A stretch of 64,000 bases of DNA from Allocoprococcus sp004560705 (GTDB lineage Bacteria; Bacillota; Clostridia; Lachnospirales; Lachnospiraceae), in NCBI RefSeq assembly GCF_052065755.1, contig NZ_JBQHTK010000010.1, forward strand, positions 14,770-78,769, read 5' to 3'. The notes beneath the pieces were generated by a model, which was not told the DNA's origin, searched no databases, and worked only from the letters and a program-made list of their open reading frames with translations. Positions 8,572 to 17,426 of the stretch are shown piece by piece (position 1 is the stretch's first letter; every line of letters begins with the position of its first letter). The position numbers and the translations under genes were made by a program.

Positions 8572-10307
8572 ACATTACAATTGATAATAAACAACTTTCA
8601 GTACCTGAGGGTACAACGATTATGGAGGCCGCAGCAAGTGCCGGCATTCCGATTCCGAAGCTCTGCTATTTAAAGGGAATTAATGAAATCGCAGCATGCC
8701 GTGTCTGTCTTGTTGAACTGGAAGGCATGGAGAAGCTGATCACTTCTTGTAACAATGTTGTAAAAGAAGGTATGGTGCTTTACACCAACAGCCCGAAGGT
8801 TCGTGCGGCCAGACGCAAGAATGTCCAACTCATTCTTTCTCAGCATGACAGCAAGTGTGCAACCTGTGTTCGAAGCGGAAACTGTGCTCTTCAGCAGCTT
8901 GCCAATGATTTAAATATTATTGATATTCCATTCAAACAGCGTTTGGAAGAATTCCCGTGGGACAAAGACTTCCCACTAATCCGGGATTCTAAGAAATGTA
9001 TCAAATGTATGCGCTGTATTCAGGTATGCGATAAGATTCAGGATTTACATATCTGGGATGTAACCAGTACCGGTTCAAGAACCACAATCAATGTTACCGG
9101 AAACCGCAAGATTTCCGAAGTATCCTGCTCATTATGCGGTCAGTGTATTACACATTGCCCGGTTGGTGCTCTTCGTGAACGAGATGACACGGAGAAAGTA
9201 TGGAACGCTATTGCAGATAAGAAGAAAGTAGTCGTTGCCCAGGTTGCTCCTGCCGTTCGTGCAGCATGGGGCGAAGCACTCGGCCTTCCAATCGAAGAGG
9301 CTACTGTCGGAAAGATTATGGATTCTCTCAAGAGACTCGGTGTTGATTACGTATTTGACACCACCTTCTCTGCCGACCTTACTATCATGGAAGAAGGAAA
9401 TGAGTTCCTTGAAAGATTTACAAAGGGTGAACTGAAGCTCCGACCGATGTTCACATCCTGCTGCCCGGGCTGGATCCGTTTCATCAAATCCCAGTATCCG
9501 CATCTGGTTCCACAGTTGTCTACCGCGAAATCACCGCAGCAGATGTTCGGCGCTGTTATGAAGACTTACTTTGCTCAGTCTATCGGAGTTGCTCCGGAAG
9601 ATATTTTCACGGTTTCTATTATGCCTTGCGTGGCAAAGAAAGGTGAAAGCAATATGGAACTCTTCTACAAAGAATATGCCGGACACGACACCGATGTTGT
9701 TCTTACCACCCGCGAGCTGACACGTATGATCCGTTCTGCTCACATTGATCCGAAAACTCTGGTTGATCGTGAATGTGATCCGCTTATGAAAGAAGGTTCC
9801 GGTGCAGGTGTCATCTTCGGTGCAACCGGCGGTGTAATGGAAGCAGCTCTTCGTTCCGCTCACTATCTGGTAACAGGACGCAATCCGGATCCGGATGCTT
9901 TCAAAGCTGTAAGAAGCCCTGCTTTCGGTACCGGTGTTATTGAAGCAGAAGTAAAACTTGGAGACGCAACCGTTCGCGCTGCTGTTGTCAGCGGACTTGG
10001 CAATACCAGAAAGCTGATTGAAGCGATTGAACACGGGGAAGTACATTATGACTTTGTAGAAGTCATGGCATGTCCTGGCGGATGTGTAGGCGGCGGTGGC
10101 CAGCCGATCCACGACGGCGAAGAACTTGCACATGAGCGTGGAAAGAATCTGTACTTCCTGGATGAGCATTCCAAGATCCGTTTCTCACACGAGAACCCGG
10201 ATGTTCTGAAGCTCTATGAAGATTATATGGAAAAACCATGTTCTCATAAAGCTCATATGCTTCTCCATACAGACCATAATGCATGGGAGATGCCGCGCGG
10301 GAATTAA
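8565..10307 (+). CDS. [FeFe] hydrogenase, group A, catalytic subunit
   Basis: Reversible proton reduction to H2, cytoplasmic. The start at 8565 (MVNITIDNKQLSVPEG) is preferred over an upstream in-frame ATG because an AAAGGAGG site precedes it and the protein begins directly with the 2Fe-2S domain (CYLKGINEIAACRVCLVE). Next come the His-Cys3 cluster (HDSKCATCVRSGNC), two [4Fe-4S] motifs (CIKCMRCIQVC, CSLCGQCITHCP), and the three H-cluster signatures TSCCPGWIRF, MPCVAKK and MACPGGCVGGGGQP. All expected ligands are present in about 580 aa. Maturation genes hydEFG are not in the window. Confidence 0.96.
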   Translation: MVNITIDNKQLSVPEGTTIMEAAASAGIPIPKLCYLKGINEIAACRVCLVELEGMEKLITSCNNVVKEGMVLYTNSPKVRAARRKNVQLILSQHDSKCATCVRSGNCALQQLANDLNIIDIPFKQRLEEFPWDKDFPLIRDSKKCIKCMRCIQVCDKIQDLHIWDVTSTGSRTTINVTGNRKISEVSCSLCGQCITHCPVGALRERDDTEKVWNAIADKKKVVVAQVAPAVRAAWGEALGLPIEEATVGKIMDSLKRLGVDYVFDTTFSADLTIMEEGNEFLERFTKGELKLRPMFTSCCPGWIRFIKSQYPHLVPQLSTAKSPQQMFGAVMKTYFAQSIGVAPEDIFTVSIMPCVAKKGESNMELFYKEYAGHDTDVVLTTRELTRMIRSAHIDPKTLVDRECDPLMKEGSGAGVIFGATGGVMEAALRSAHYLVTGRNPDPDAFKAVRSPAFGTGVIEAEVKLGDATVRAAVVSGLGNTRKLIEAIEHGEVHYDFVEVMACPGGCVGGGGQPIHDGEELAHERGKNLYFLDEHSKIRFSHENPDVLKLYEDYMEKPCSHKAHMLLHTDHNAWEMPRGN

Positions 10308-10331
10308 TCTGAGATTATAATTACTAAATAC

Positions 10332-10359
10332 AATGCCCTCCGTTTTAACGGAGGGCATT
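10332..10359. terminator. Bidirectional terminator of hydrogenase operon and lrgB
   Basis: A perfect 13-bp stem (AATGCCCTCCGTT with AACGGAGGGCATT) and a 2-base loop lie between the convergent hydrogenase and lrgB genes. Confidence 0.85.
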
Positions 10360-10371
10360 CTTATAACATCA

Positions 10372-11061
10372 TTATAAAAACTGCGCAAAAACCGACGCAG
10401 CAATCACAGTTAAAATCCCTGATACAACTATAGAAAGACTACTCATAGCCCCTTCTACATCTCCCATCTCCATAGCTTTCGCCGTTCCAATCGCATGAGA
10501 AGCAGTACCTATACCTATTCCTTTCGCAACAGGATCCGTTATTTTAAATAATTTACAAACAGTGTCTGCACATATATTACCCACAACACCTGTAATAATT
10601 ATGATTGCAACCGTAATGGATGCATATCCTCCCAATTCTTCCGAAACTCCCATTCCAATGGCTGTCGTTATAGATTTTGGCAGAAAAGTAACGTACTCTT
10701 CATGACTAAATTCAAATAAAAATGCCATTATTAATATGATTCCAAGACTTGTAAGAACTCCTGCAAAAATCCCCCCCAAAATTGCTTTCCAGTTTTTCTT
10801 CAAAAGCTCCATCTGCTCATACAATGGTACGGCAAGACAAATTGTTGCCGGTGTCAACAGATAGCTCAGATATTTTGCTCCTTCATAGTAAGTCGAATAA
10901 TCAATTCGGAACACAATCAATACCACAACAGACAAAATGATTGAGATTAATAAGGGATTAAAAATTGGCAGTTTTAGTTTTGCTTTCATGAGGTTTCCTA
11001 TTCCATATGTTATCAAGCTTAACAATACCCCAAAAAAAACCGAATTTTCAAAAAATCCCAT
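10372..11061 (-). CDS. lrgB: LrgB family membrane protein
   Basis: A 229-residue multi-spanning protein with the LrgB/YohK signature: TPATICLAVPLYEQMELLKK, then LPKSITTAIGMGVSEELGGY and ASHAIGTAKAMEMG. LrgAB systems are linked to control of murein hydrolase activity and to export of small metabolites such as pyruvate. It follows lrgA with 2 bases between the genes, so they form one operon. No LytSR two-component system is adjacent, so the usual regulator is not visible here. Confidence 0.92.
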   Translation of the reverse strand: MGFFENSVFFGVLLSLITYGIGNLMKAKLKLPIFNPLLISIILSVVVLIVFRIDYSTYYEGAKYLSYLLTPATICLAVPLYEQMELLKKNWKAILGGIFAGVLTSLGIILIMAFLFEFSHEEYVTFLPKSITTAIGMGVSEELGGYASITVAIIIITGVVGNICADTVCKLFKITDPVAKGIGIGTASHAIGTAKAMEMGDVEGAMSSLSIVVSGILTVIAASVFAQFL

Positions 11062-11063
11062 TT

Positions 11064-11429
11064 TTACCTTTCCCCTTTCTTTCGTAAATCCCGATGTATT
11101 ACAGCCTGTGTTGCTCTTCCCGCTACAACCATAACTCCAATCGTTGAAATAACCGTAACAGTAATATACTGCATCCAGGCAGGTTTAATGATATTCCATG
11201 ATTCCACCAGTCCAACAGCAGCAGGAATAAACATAAGCGGCATGATTTCTATCATAAATCGACTTATTTCTTCCACCTTATCAAGCGGAATCAATTTCAC
11301 TTCAAGACATAAAAATAAGAGAATAATACCATAAATACTGGCTGGAATTGGCAATGGTATCAAATAATTCAATAGTTCACCTGCAAATGAAAAAATCAAA
11401 ATAATTCCGAATTGTTTTATATATTTCAT
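11064..11429 (-). CDS. lrgA: LrgA/CidA family holin-like protein
   Basis: A 121-residue protein with four predicted membrane helices. The family core is visible (FAGELLNYLIPLPIPASIYG, LLFLCLEVKLIPLDKVE). It is the small partner of LrgB. Translation starts after an AGGAGGGG site. The charged C-terminus (RDLRKKGER) is cytoplasmic by inference. Confidence 0.92.
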   Translation of the reverse strand: MKYIKQFGIILIFSFAGELLNYLIPLPIPASIYGIILLFLCLEVKLIPLDKVEEISRFMIEIMPLMFIPAAVGLVESWNIIKPAWMQYITVTVISTIGVMVVAGRATQAVIHRDLRKKGER

Positions 11430-11461
11430 AAAATCCCCTCCTATTCAATAAATACCACTTC

Positions 11462-11490
11462 ATCGTATCACATTGTTTTTGTTGATGCAA
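11462..11490 (-). promoter_or_regulatory. lrgAB promoter
   Basis: On the minus strand TTGCAT (11490-11485), 17 bp, TACGAT (11467-11462), about 35 bp before the lrgA start. Confidence 0.55.
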
Positions 11491-11528
11491 GAACACATTT
11501 TATACACAATTCCATTTTGATCTTTCCC

Positions 11529-11557
11529 TTTACACAACAAATCAATAAAGATATAAT
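11529..11557 (+). promoter_or_regulatory. Promoter of the lipid kinase gene
   Basis: TTTACA (11529-11534), 17 bp, TATAAT (11552-11557), 40 bp before the start codon. Confidence 0.6.
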
Positions 11558-11596
11558 AAAAGCAACAATTCCTTAATGAAACGAGGTGCTAATTAT

Positions 11597-12514
11597 ATGT
11601 TACATTTCATCGTAAATCCGTGTGCCCGTTCCGGTCTTGGAAAAATCGTATGGGAAAAGATCGAGCAGAAACTTGCGGACGAACAAGTGGCTTATCAAAT
11701 GTATTTTACACAATACAAATGTCATGCCACTAAAATTGCCCAAGAGATCACATCCGATGGACACCAACATACTCTGGTTGTGCTTGGTGGTGACGGAAGC
11801 ATAAACGAAGTAATAAACGGTATCTGTTATCTTGACAAAACCACTTTAGGCTATATTCCACTTGGCTCAGGCAATGATTTCGCACGAGGTCTTCAGATTC
11901 CATCTGATCCCGAAAAAGCATTGGAAATCATTCTGCATTCTCCCCATAAGCGCACTCTTAACCTCGGCGTTCTGAACTTTCATTATCAGTCACACCGCTT
12001 TGCCGTAAGTTCAGGTATCGGTTATGATGCCGCCATCTGTCATCAAATAAACAGATCTCGTATCAAGCGTATTCTGAACAGAATCAATCTGGGTCAACTT
12101 GGTTATGTCGCACTTTCAGTAGGAACGTTATTTCGATGGCACCCCATTAAAATGAAACTACTAATAGATGGAACCAAAACATTGCATTTTCAAAAGGTTT
12201 ATTTTGCTGCTGCTATGAACCTCCCTTTTGAAGGAGGCGGCTGTAAATTTTGTCCGACTGCAAAACCTGATGATAATTTTTTGGATCTTATTGTTATCGC
12301 AGATGTTCCGAAAGTTGCTGCACTTACAATTCTTCCTACGGTTTTTTCAGGTAAACACACTCACATGAAAGGTGTACATATTTATCGTTTTAAACATGCG
12401 AATGTAAAAGTCGATGTTCCTTTAGTACTTCATTCAGACGGTGAACCCTTTCCTGCAGAATCGGAATTAGAATGGATGCTCGAATCAGACTCATTACAAA
12501 TACTTGTACCATAA
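11597..12514 (+). CDS. Diacylglycerol kinase family lipid kinase
   Basis: A soluble DgkB/YegS-type kinase that phosphorylates diacylglycerol or a related lipid with ATP. The nucleotide-binding motif is VVLGGDGSINEVINGI, followed by IPLGSGNDFARGL. The start at 11597 (MLHFIVNPCARSG, 305 aa) is placed after GAGGTG with 8-9 bases spacing; an upstream in-frame ATG at 11576 lacks such a site. It is followed 24 bases later by a glycerophosphodiesterase gene, with a PAP2 gene next. This suggests local turnover or recycling of membrane lipid head groups and diacylglycerol. Confidence 0.9.
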   Translation: MLHFIVNPCARSGLGKIVWEKIEQKLADEQVAYQMYFTQYKCHATKIAQEITSDGHQHTLVVLGGDGSINEVINGICYLDKTTLGYIPLGSGNDFARGLQIPSDPEKALEIILHSPHKRTLNLGVLNFHYQSHRFAVSSGIGYDAAICHQINRSRIKRILNRINLGQLGYVALSVGTLFRWHPIKMKLLIDGTKTLHFQKVYFAAAMNLPFEGGGCKFCPTAKPDDNFLDLIVIADVPKVAALTILPTVFSGKHTHMKGVHIYRFKHANVKVDVPLVLHSDGEPFPAESELEWMLESDSLQILVP

Positions 12515-12538
12515 CCAGTTTTATAAGGAGATTTCTAA

Positions 12539-13357
12539 ATGTTACAAATATTAATTGTTCTCTCTTTATTATTAACGTTTTATCTTATTATGATTATGCC
12601 GAATTTTTTACGCCGAAAAGAAATGAAACCTTTTCTTCAGCGTGATTATGCACATAGAGGCCTGCACAGTGCAGATAAGCTCATTCCGGAAAATTCCATG
12701 GCTGCTTTCCGCGAAGCATTAAATAACAATCTTGCCATTGAACTGGATATCCATCTGACACGCGATAATCAAATTGTTGTTTTCCACGATGAAACATTAG
12801 ATCGGATTTGTCATGTTCCCGGCACAATAGAAAATTCCTCTTATGAAGAGTTACGATCTCTTCGATTACAAGGGACTTCAGAGCATATTCCTCTTTTTTC
12901 AGATGTTTTGAATTACGTAAACGGCCGTGTTCCTCTTCTGATTGAACTAAAGCTTCCTTCAACAGATACTCGTCTTTGTAATTATACGCTGAAACTACTT
13001 AGAACTTACAACGGACCTGTTTTAATTCAGTCTTTTAATAGCCTTGGAGTACGCTGGTTTTTTAAAAATGCACCTGATATCCTTCGCGGACAGCTTTCAT
13101 CCTCACTTACAAAAACTAATCCAGAAAGCCCTTATTTGGCACGTTTTTTCGTGCAGCATTTACTGACAAACATGTTCTGTCATCCAGATTTTATTTCCTA
13201 CAAAATGACAGACACCTCAAATCTTGGTGTATGGTTAAATCAACACCTTTATCGCATTCCAATTGCCGTCTGGACATTGCGTAATCCCAAAACTTATAAC
13301 CAGGCTCAGCAGAAATATGATATGTACATTTTCGAAGGATTTTCTAAAAAAATATGA
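12539..13357 (+). CDS. Glycerophosphodiester phosphodiesterase, membrane-anchored
   Basis: Hydrolyses glycerophosphodiesters to sn-glycerol 3-phosphate and an alcohol. One N-terminal membrane helix (IVLSLLLTFYLIMIMPNFL) anchors the 272-residue protein. The GDPD catalytic set is present: HRGLHS, PENSMAAF, ELDIHLTRD and VFHDETLDR. Membrane anchoring and its place after the lipid kinase argue for a lipid or teichoic-acid-derived substrate. Its start (AAGGAGATTTCTAAATG) is well supported. The product could feed the glycerol pathway represented elsewhere by glpK. Confidence 0.92.
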   Translation: MLQILIVLSLLLTFYLIMIMPNFLRRKEMKPFLQRDYAHRGLHSADKLIPENSMAAFREALNNNLAIELDIHLTRDNQIVVFHDETLDRICHVPGTIENSSYEELRSLRLQGTSEHIPLFSDVLNYVNGRVPLLIELKLPSTDTRLCNYTLKLLRTYNGPVLIQSFNSLGVRWFFKNAPDILRGQLSSSLTKTNPESPYLARFFVQHLLTNMFCHPDFISYKMTDTSNLGVWLNQHLYRIPIAVWTLRNPKTYNQAQQKYDMYIFEGFSKKI

Positions 13358-13374
13358 AGGTTTTATGAAGAATA

Positions 13375-13403
13375 TTGTAGATGAAAACGAATAATGTTAT
13401 AAT
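13375..13403 (+). promoter_or_regulatory. Promoter of the PAP2 gene
   Basis: TTGTAG (13375-13380), 17 bp, TATAAT (13398-13403), giving the PAP2 gene a start independent of the two lipid genes before it. Confidence 0.55.
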
Positions 13404-13434
13404 GACCGAAGATTAAAGAAAGGAGGAGTTTCCA

Positions 13435-14106
13435 GTGAAACGTCTTACAATAAATATAAAAGAATTATTTGATAAGTACCATCATGCCTGGGTTTTTTTA
13501 TATGGTTTCATCTATATGCCCTGGTTTTCATGGCTTGAGAAACATGTAACCTCCAATTATTTTGTGATTCACTCTGTTTTCGATGATTATATTCCTTTTA
13601 TTGAAATATTCATTATTCCTTATTTGTTGTGGTTTGTATATGTTTCCGGTACTGTACTTTACTTCTTTTTTACAGATAAGCAGGGTTTTTACAGAATCTG
13701 TACCCTTCTTATAACTGGGATGACTTTATTTTTAATAATTTGTACCATTTTTCCAAACGGACTCAATTTACGCCCTTCCACTTTTGCACGGGATAACATT
13801 TTTGTTGATCTGGTTCGATTCATTTATAGATCAGACACATCAACGAATGTATTGCCAAGTCTTCATGTTTATAATTCCATCGGCTGCTATATCGCAATCC
13901 GTAACAGCCAGAAGCTGCGTCAATACAAGTGGGTACAGAATGGTTCTCTGGTGTTAACAGTTTCCATCGTTCTTTCCACTATGTTCCTAAAGCAACATTC
14001 AGTAGTCGATGTAATTGCCGCAATTGTAATGATTTATTTCATTTACCAATTTGTTTATATCCCAGAACAGGTAAAAGCGCCTGCGTTGGCACAGCCTACT
14101 ATATAG
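13435..14106 (+). CDS. PAP2 family membrane phosphatase-like protein
   Basis: A 223-residue protein with about six membrane helices. Two of the three PAP2 phosphatase motifs are recognisable: LPSLHVYNS (the PSGH-type motif as PSLH) and FLKQHSVVDVIAAI (the H-x3-D motif). The first K-x6-RP motif is not clear; RPSTFARDN lies nearby. It uses a GTG start after AAAGGAGG. The family removes phosphate from phosphatidate or undecaprenyl diphosphate, or transfers head groups. The substrate here is unknown, but the lipid kinase and phosphodiesterase neighbours favour a phospholipid. Confidence 0.82.
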   Translation: MKRLTINIKELFDKYHHAWVFLYGFIYMPWFSWLEKHVTSNYFVIHSVFDDYIPFIEIFIIPYLLWFVYVSGTVLYFFFTDKQGFYRICTLLITGMTLFLIICTIFPNGLNLRPSTFARDNIFVDLVRFIYRSDTSTNVLPSLHVYNSIGCYIAIRNSQKLRQYKWVQNGSLVLTVSIVLSTMFLKQHSVVDVIAAIVMIYFIYQFVYIPEQVKAPALAQPTI

Positions 14107-14118
14107 TGCATATAATAA

Positions 14119-14160
14119 AAGAGCTTTGAGCAACAGATTTACATGTTGATCAAAGCTCTT
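14119..14160. terminator. Bidirectional terminator, PAP2 and sfsA-mutY
   Basis: An 11-bp perfect stem (AAGAGCTTTGA/TCAAAGCTCTT) lies between convergent genes and ends just before the mutY stop codon. Confidence 0.75.
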
Positions 14161-14163
14161 CTT

Positions 14164-15930
14164 CTATAATTCGACTCCATATTTCTTCTGTCCAAGCTGG
14201 ATATTCATATAGGAAGTGTAGGCCTCAAACGCTGCCGGCATGGAGTATTTCTCCTGCACTTCCTTCGGATTCAAAAAGATCATCGACTCTGTACAGTTTT
14301 TTTCCAATTCATCAACCTGAATGTGATACCCGGTCATTCTCCATTCTACGTGACTGAAAATATGCTTTGCATCCGCAAGTTTCTGCACATGAACCGGCAT
14401 CAATCCGATTTTCTTACTGTAGGCAATCACCTCATCCATCGAAAGCCTTCCTTCGACATTCGGGAATTCATACATCCCCGCAAGCAATCCGTTCTTCGGA
14501 CGTTTCCGGATTGCCACTGTCTCCAGATCCTGAAAAATCAGGATTGTTCTTTCTTCGATTCTTCGCTCCTTCGCCTTTTTCCTGACTGGGAGCCGATCCT
14601 GGCATCCTTCTTTATAAGCCAGGCACAAAGACGCAAGCGGACAGATATCACATCTGGGTTCTCCGTTCGGTCCGCAGATTGTTGCTCCAAGCTCAATCAA
14701 TCCTTGATTGAAGTCAGACGCCGCATCCGCCGGAATCACCTGTTCCAGCATTTGCTCCATGTTTTTTCGAACAGATGCCTTCATAATATCTTCTTCACTC
14801 GCCATCATTCTGGATACAACCCGCAGAACATTTCCGTCAACAGCAGCTTTGGGTATACCAAATGCAAATGATGCAATCGCACCTGCCGTGTAATTGCCTA
14901 TTCCGGGCAGATCACGTATCTGATCATATTCGGACGGAAAAATCCCCTGATATTCCGACATAATCACTTTGGCCGCTTTCTGCATATTTCTCACACGATT
15001 ATAATATCCAAGCCCCTCCCACATCTTAAGGAGCTGATCCTCATCAGCCTGGGCCAATTCCTTTACCGTCGGAAACGCCTTCAAAAACCGTTCAAAATAT
15101 GGTTTTACAGCCTCCACCCGTGTCTGTTGCAACATGATCTCCGAAACCCAGACACGATATGCACTGACATTCTGACGCCAGGGAAGTTCTCTGTGATTTT
15201 CACGATACCACGAGACCAGTGGCACCGTCATCTCATACAATTCCGGATTCTCCAATACCACCGGAACCTCTTCGGCAATTTCGATCGAATCGTATCCAAC
15301 CCGGCAGTCATATGCAAGGATCTGAACCCCGGCATTTTTTGCCCGCGCCAGCGCATCCGCAAAAGCCGGATGCGTATCCCTGTTTGGTGTGAAATAACGG
15401 ACATTTCTCATTTGTATCACAAAAAAGACATATGCCTCGTATCCTTCCTGAACAGCGTGTATCAGTTCCTCTACATGCTTCACCGCCCGTTCGCTTGGCG
15501 CGTCAGGAAACCGCACGACACCATCTTCTTCCAGCGTCACGCCTTTCACTTCGACAAATGCCTTTTTATTATCATATTCTACATATAAATCAAATCGGGA
15601 ATTCCCGTAGGTCGTCTCCGGACGAACCATTCTGACATTTTCAAATAAATGTCCCTGTTCGATCCACTCCTGAACCACACGGTTCGGAATCTGTGAATCC
15701 ACATTCACCATTTTCCCGTCTTTCACAACTCCAATCAGATCCCAACGTGTTTTACGTTGCGGATTATCCGATTCCTGAACAAAGACTTCGCTGCCTTTGC
15801 AGAACAGCTCCGCGCATCGCCCAGTGTTTTTGACATGCACGATTTCTTCACACCCGTTTATCTCCACATGAGCAATAAAGCGGTTCGGCCGCGCAAGAAA
15901 TCTTCCCTTTATTATTCTGTTATATTTCAT
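14164..15930 (-). CDS. SfsA-MutY fusion: SfsA nuclease domain joined to A/G-specific adenine glycosylase
   Basis: One uninterrupted frame of 588 codons encodes two normally separate proteins. Residues of about 1-230 are SfsA-like (LARPNRFIAHVEI, FDLYVEYDNKKAFVEVKGVT, RFPDAPSERAVKHVEEL). Residues of about 240-588 are MutY: the helix-hairpin-helix DLPGIGNYTAGAI, catalytic Glu in VSEIMLQQTRV, catalytic Asp in AVDGNVLRVVSR, a four-cysteine cluster at ICGPNGEPRCDICPLASLC, and a C-terminal NUDIX-like domain. MutY excises adenine opposite 8-oxoguanine. SfsA is a predicted PD-(D/E)XK nuclease. The start at 15930 overlaps the deoR stop by 11 bases, giving coupled translation; longer in-frame starts lie inside deoR. 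Confidence 0.88.
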   Translation of the reverse strand: MKYNRIIKGRFLARPNRFIAHVEINGCEEIVHVKNTGRCAELFCKGSEVFVQESDNPQRKTRWDLIGVVKDGKMVNVDSQIPNRVVQEWIEQGHLFENVRMVRPETTYGNSRFDLYVEYDNKKAFVEVKGVTLEEDGVVRFPDAPSERAVKHVEELIHAVQEGYEAYVFFVIQMRNVRYFTPNRDTHPAFADALARAKNAGVQILAYDCRVGYDSIEIAEEVPVVLENPELYEMTVPLVSWYRENHRELPWRQNVSAYRVWVSEIMLQQTRVEAVKPYFERFLKAFPTVKELAQADEDQLLKMWEGLGYYNRVRNMQKAAKVIMSEYQGIFPSEYDQIRDLPGIGNYTAGAIASFAFGIPKAAVDGNVLRVVSRMMASEEDIMKASVRKNMEQMLEQVIPADAASDFNQGLIELGATICGPNGEPRCDICPLASLCLAYKEGCQDRLPVRKKAKERRIEERTILIFQDLETVAIRKRPKNGLLAGMYEFPNVEGRLSMDEVIAYSKKIGLMPVHVQKLADAKHIFSHVEWRMTGYHIQVDELEKNCTESMIFLNPKEVQEKYSMPAAFEAYTSYMNIQLGQKKYGVEL

Positions 15931-16702
15931 ATTTCGTACTCGCAACAACCAGCGGAATCTGCTCTCTTTCCGCTTTTCGGACATATTCTTTTCCAATTTG
16001 CGCATCAGTAATAATCTTATACACCTGCTTCACCGGACAGATCACCGATACATATCCCCCTCCGAACTTACTGCTGTCAGCAAGTACATACACCTGGGAA
16101 GCCGCCTTCAAGATCGCCCGTTTCACCTGCATCTGAGGAGTCGCGATGGAGGTAAGACCTACATCAAAATTGATACTGTGGACTCCTATAAATCCTTTGT
16201 CCACATGGAACTGTTCCATATTCTGTAAAGCTGACTCTCCCATTGTTGCTGCCAGATGACCACCCACATGACCACCAATCAGATATAACTCCACATGACG
16301 CACCCCGGCCAGCTCGTTGCCCACCAAAAGAGAATTCGTCACAACAGCAATCCTTTTCTCAGGATGCTCTTTAATATATAAAGCAAGATAAAAACTGCTG
16401 GATGTATCATCGATAATAATGGTATCTCTATCCTCGATATACGCATATGCACAGGCAGCGATCTGGCGTTTCTTTTCCGTGTTCCGATAAATACTCTCCG
16501 CAGAATATTTTCTCTGCACTTTCTCATCCAGTCTGATTGCTCCTCCATGGGTCCTTTTCAGAAGACCTTCCTTATCCATACTCTTAATATCATTCCGTAT
16601 TGTTACTTCAGAGCATTCAAGCTTCTTACTCAAATCAGCAACTTTCACCTTACCATACTCATTCAGTTCCTGTAAAATGGCATTCCGCCTTTCCTGCATC
16701 AT
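15920..16702 (-). CDS. DeoR/GlpR family transcriptional regulator
   Basis: A 260-residue sugar-responsive repressor type. The winged helix-turn-helix is at residues of about 5-55 (LNEYGKVKVADLSKKLECSE, then VTIRNDIKSMDKEGLLKRTH). The sensor domain (DTIIIDDTSSSFYLAL, then VTNSLLVGNEL and LIGGHVGGHLAATMG) binds a sugar phosphate in relatives. It lies downstream of a KdgT/DUF1537/PdxA2 cluster. TTTCGTT repeats typical of DeoR-family operators are concentrated between that cluster and the divergent isomerase gene, so it may control both. That link is inferred. Confidence 0.9.
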   Translation of the reverse strand: MMQERRNAILQELNEYGKVKVADLSKKLECSEVTIRNDIKSMDKEGLLKRTHGGAIRLDEKVQRKYSAESIYRNTEKKRQIAACAYAYIEDRDTIIIDDTSSSFYLALYIKEHPEKRIAVVTNSLLVGNELAGVRHVELYLIGGHVGGHLAATMGESALQNMEQFHVDKGFIGVHSINFDVGLTSIATPQMQVKRAILKAASQVYVLADSSKFGGGYVSVICPVKQVYKIITDAQIGKEYVRKAEREQIPLVVASTKYEI

Positions 16703-16726
16703 TTTGAAAATCCACCTCTATATCTT

Positions 16727-17230
16727 CTATCTAAGCCGCACACATCCCGGACGCACATGCTGCGTTACCATCGTCATAATTGGCACGAATCGGTCTTTGA
16801 AATCCTCTTTTGGAACGATCAAAGCCTGATTCTCATCATAATAAAACCCAATCGTTTTGGGCGCTGCAACTACCCTGACAGTCTTCTCCCAAGGATAATT
16901 CCGAACCTTCCCTTTCCATTCAACCGTAATTCCTTCTTCATCAAAGGTAAACTCATTTGGTTCACGATACTGCTCAATCTCCTGCACCTGCTTTTTAGCC
17001 CGGAATCTCAGGAGCAGAGTTGTATATGCGATAAAAATCGCCGCCGCCACAAAATAAAACAGCACGTTCAAGCCCTTTGCTTTCCCCATGATCCACATGA
17101 TAATACCCATGAACGCGATCGCCGCTCCCAATACATTCGTCAGAAAACCGGCAAATTTAGAATACGTATGGTAAAGTGTAAAATCAAACAAATACTTGTC
17201 CGTCATTTTGACTGTTATTTTTTCTTTCAT
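16727..17230 (-). CDS. YcxB-like membrane protein of unknown function
   Basis: A 167-residue protein with two adjacent membrane helices (AGFLTNVLGAAIAFMGIIMW and LNVLFYFVAAAIFIAYTTLL). A soluble C-terminal domain (FTFDEEGITVEWKGKVRNYP, then WEKTVRVVAAPKTIGFYYDE) resembles the YcxB C-terminal domain. No enzymatic motif is seen. It is 24 bases upstream of deoR in the same direction, so the two probably share a transcript. Confidence 0.65.
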   Translation of the reverse strand: MKEKITVKMTDKYLFDFTLYHTYSKFAGFLTNVLGAAIAFMGIIMWIMGKAKGLNVLFYFVAAAIFIAYTTLLLRFRAKKQVQEIEQYREPNEFTFDEEGITVEWKGKVRNYPWEKTVRVVAAPKTIGFYYDENQALIVPKEDFKDRFVPIMTMVTQHVRPGCVRLR

Positions 17231-17334
17231 TTTCGTCCCCCCATATACCGGAAACTTTCATACCGTCCGGCAAAAATTATATTCCGTTCAAAAAGATCTG
17301 GCAGATCTTTTTGTCGTATGCATGGCAACGTCAG

Positions 17335-17373
17335 AAAGTCCTCTTGTATTGTAACACACAAGAGGACTTTTTT
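17335..17373. terminator. Terminator after the KdgT-type permease gene
   Basis: A 13-bp stem (AAAGTCCTCTTGT/ACAAGAGGACTTT) separates the permease cluster from ycxB-deoR. The T run is on the plus side, with A/T-rich flanks on both. A second small palindrome (AAAAAGATCT/AGATCTTTTT) lies at 17290-17311. Confidence 0.65.
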
Positions 17374-17426
17374 ACCACCATTATAACAAATATTTTCGTT
17401 TTCTATTCTGTAAATTTCATTTCAAA

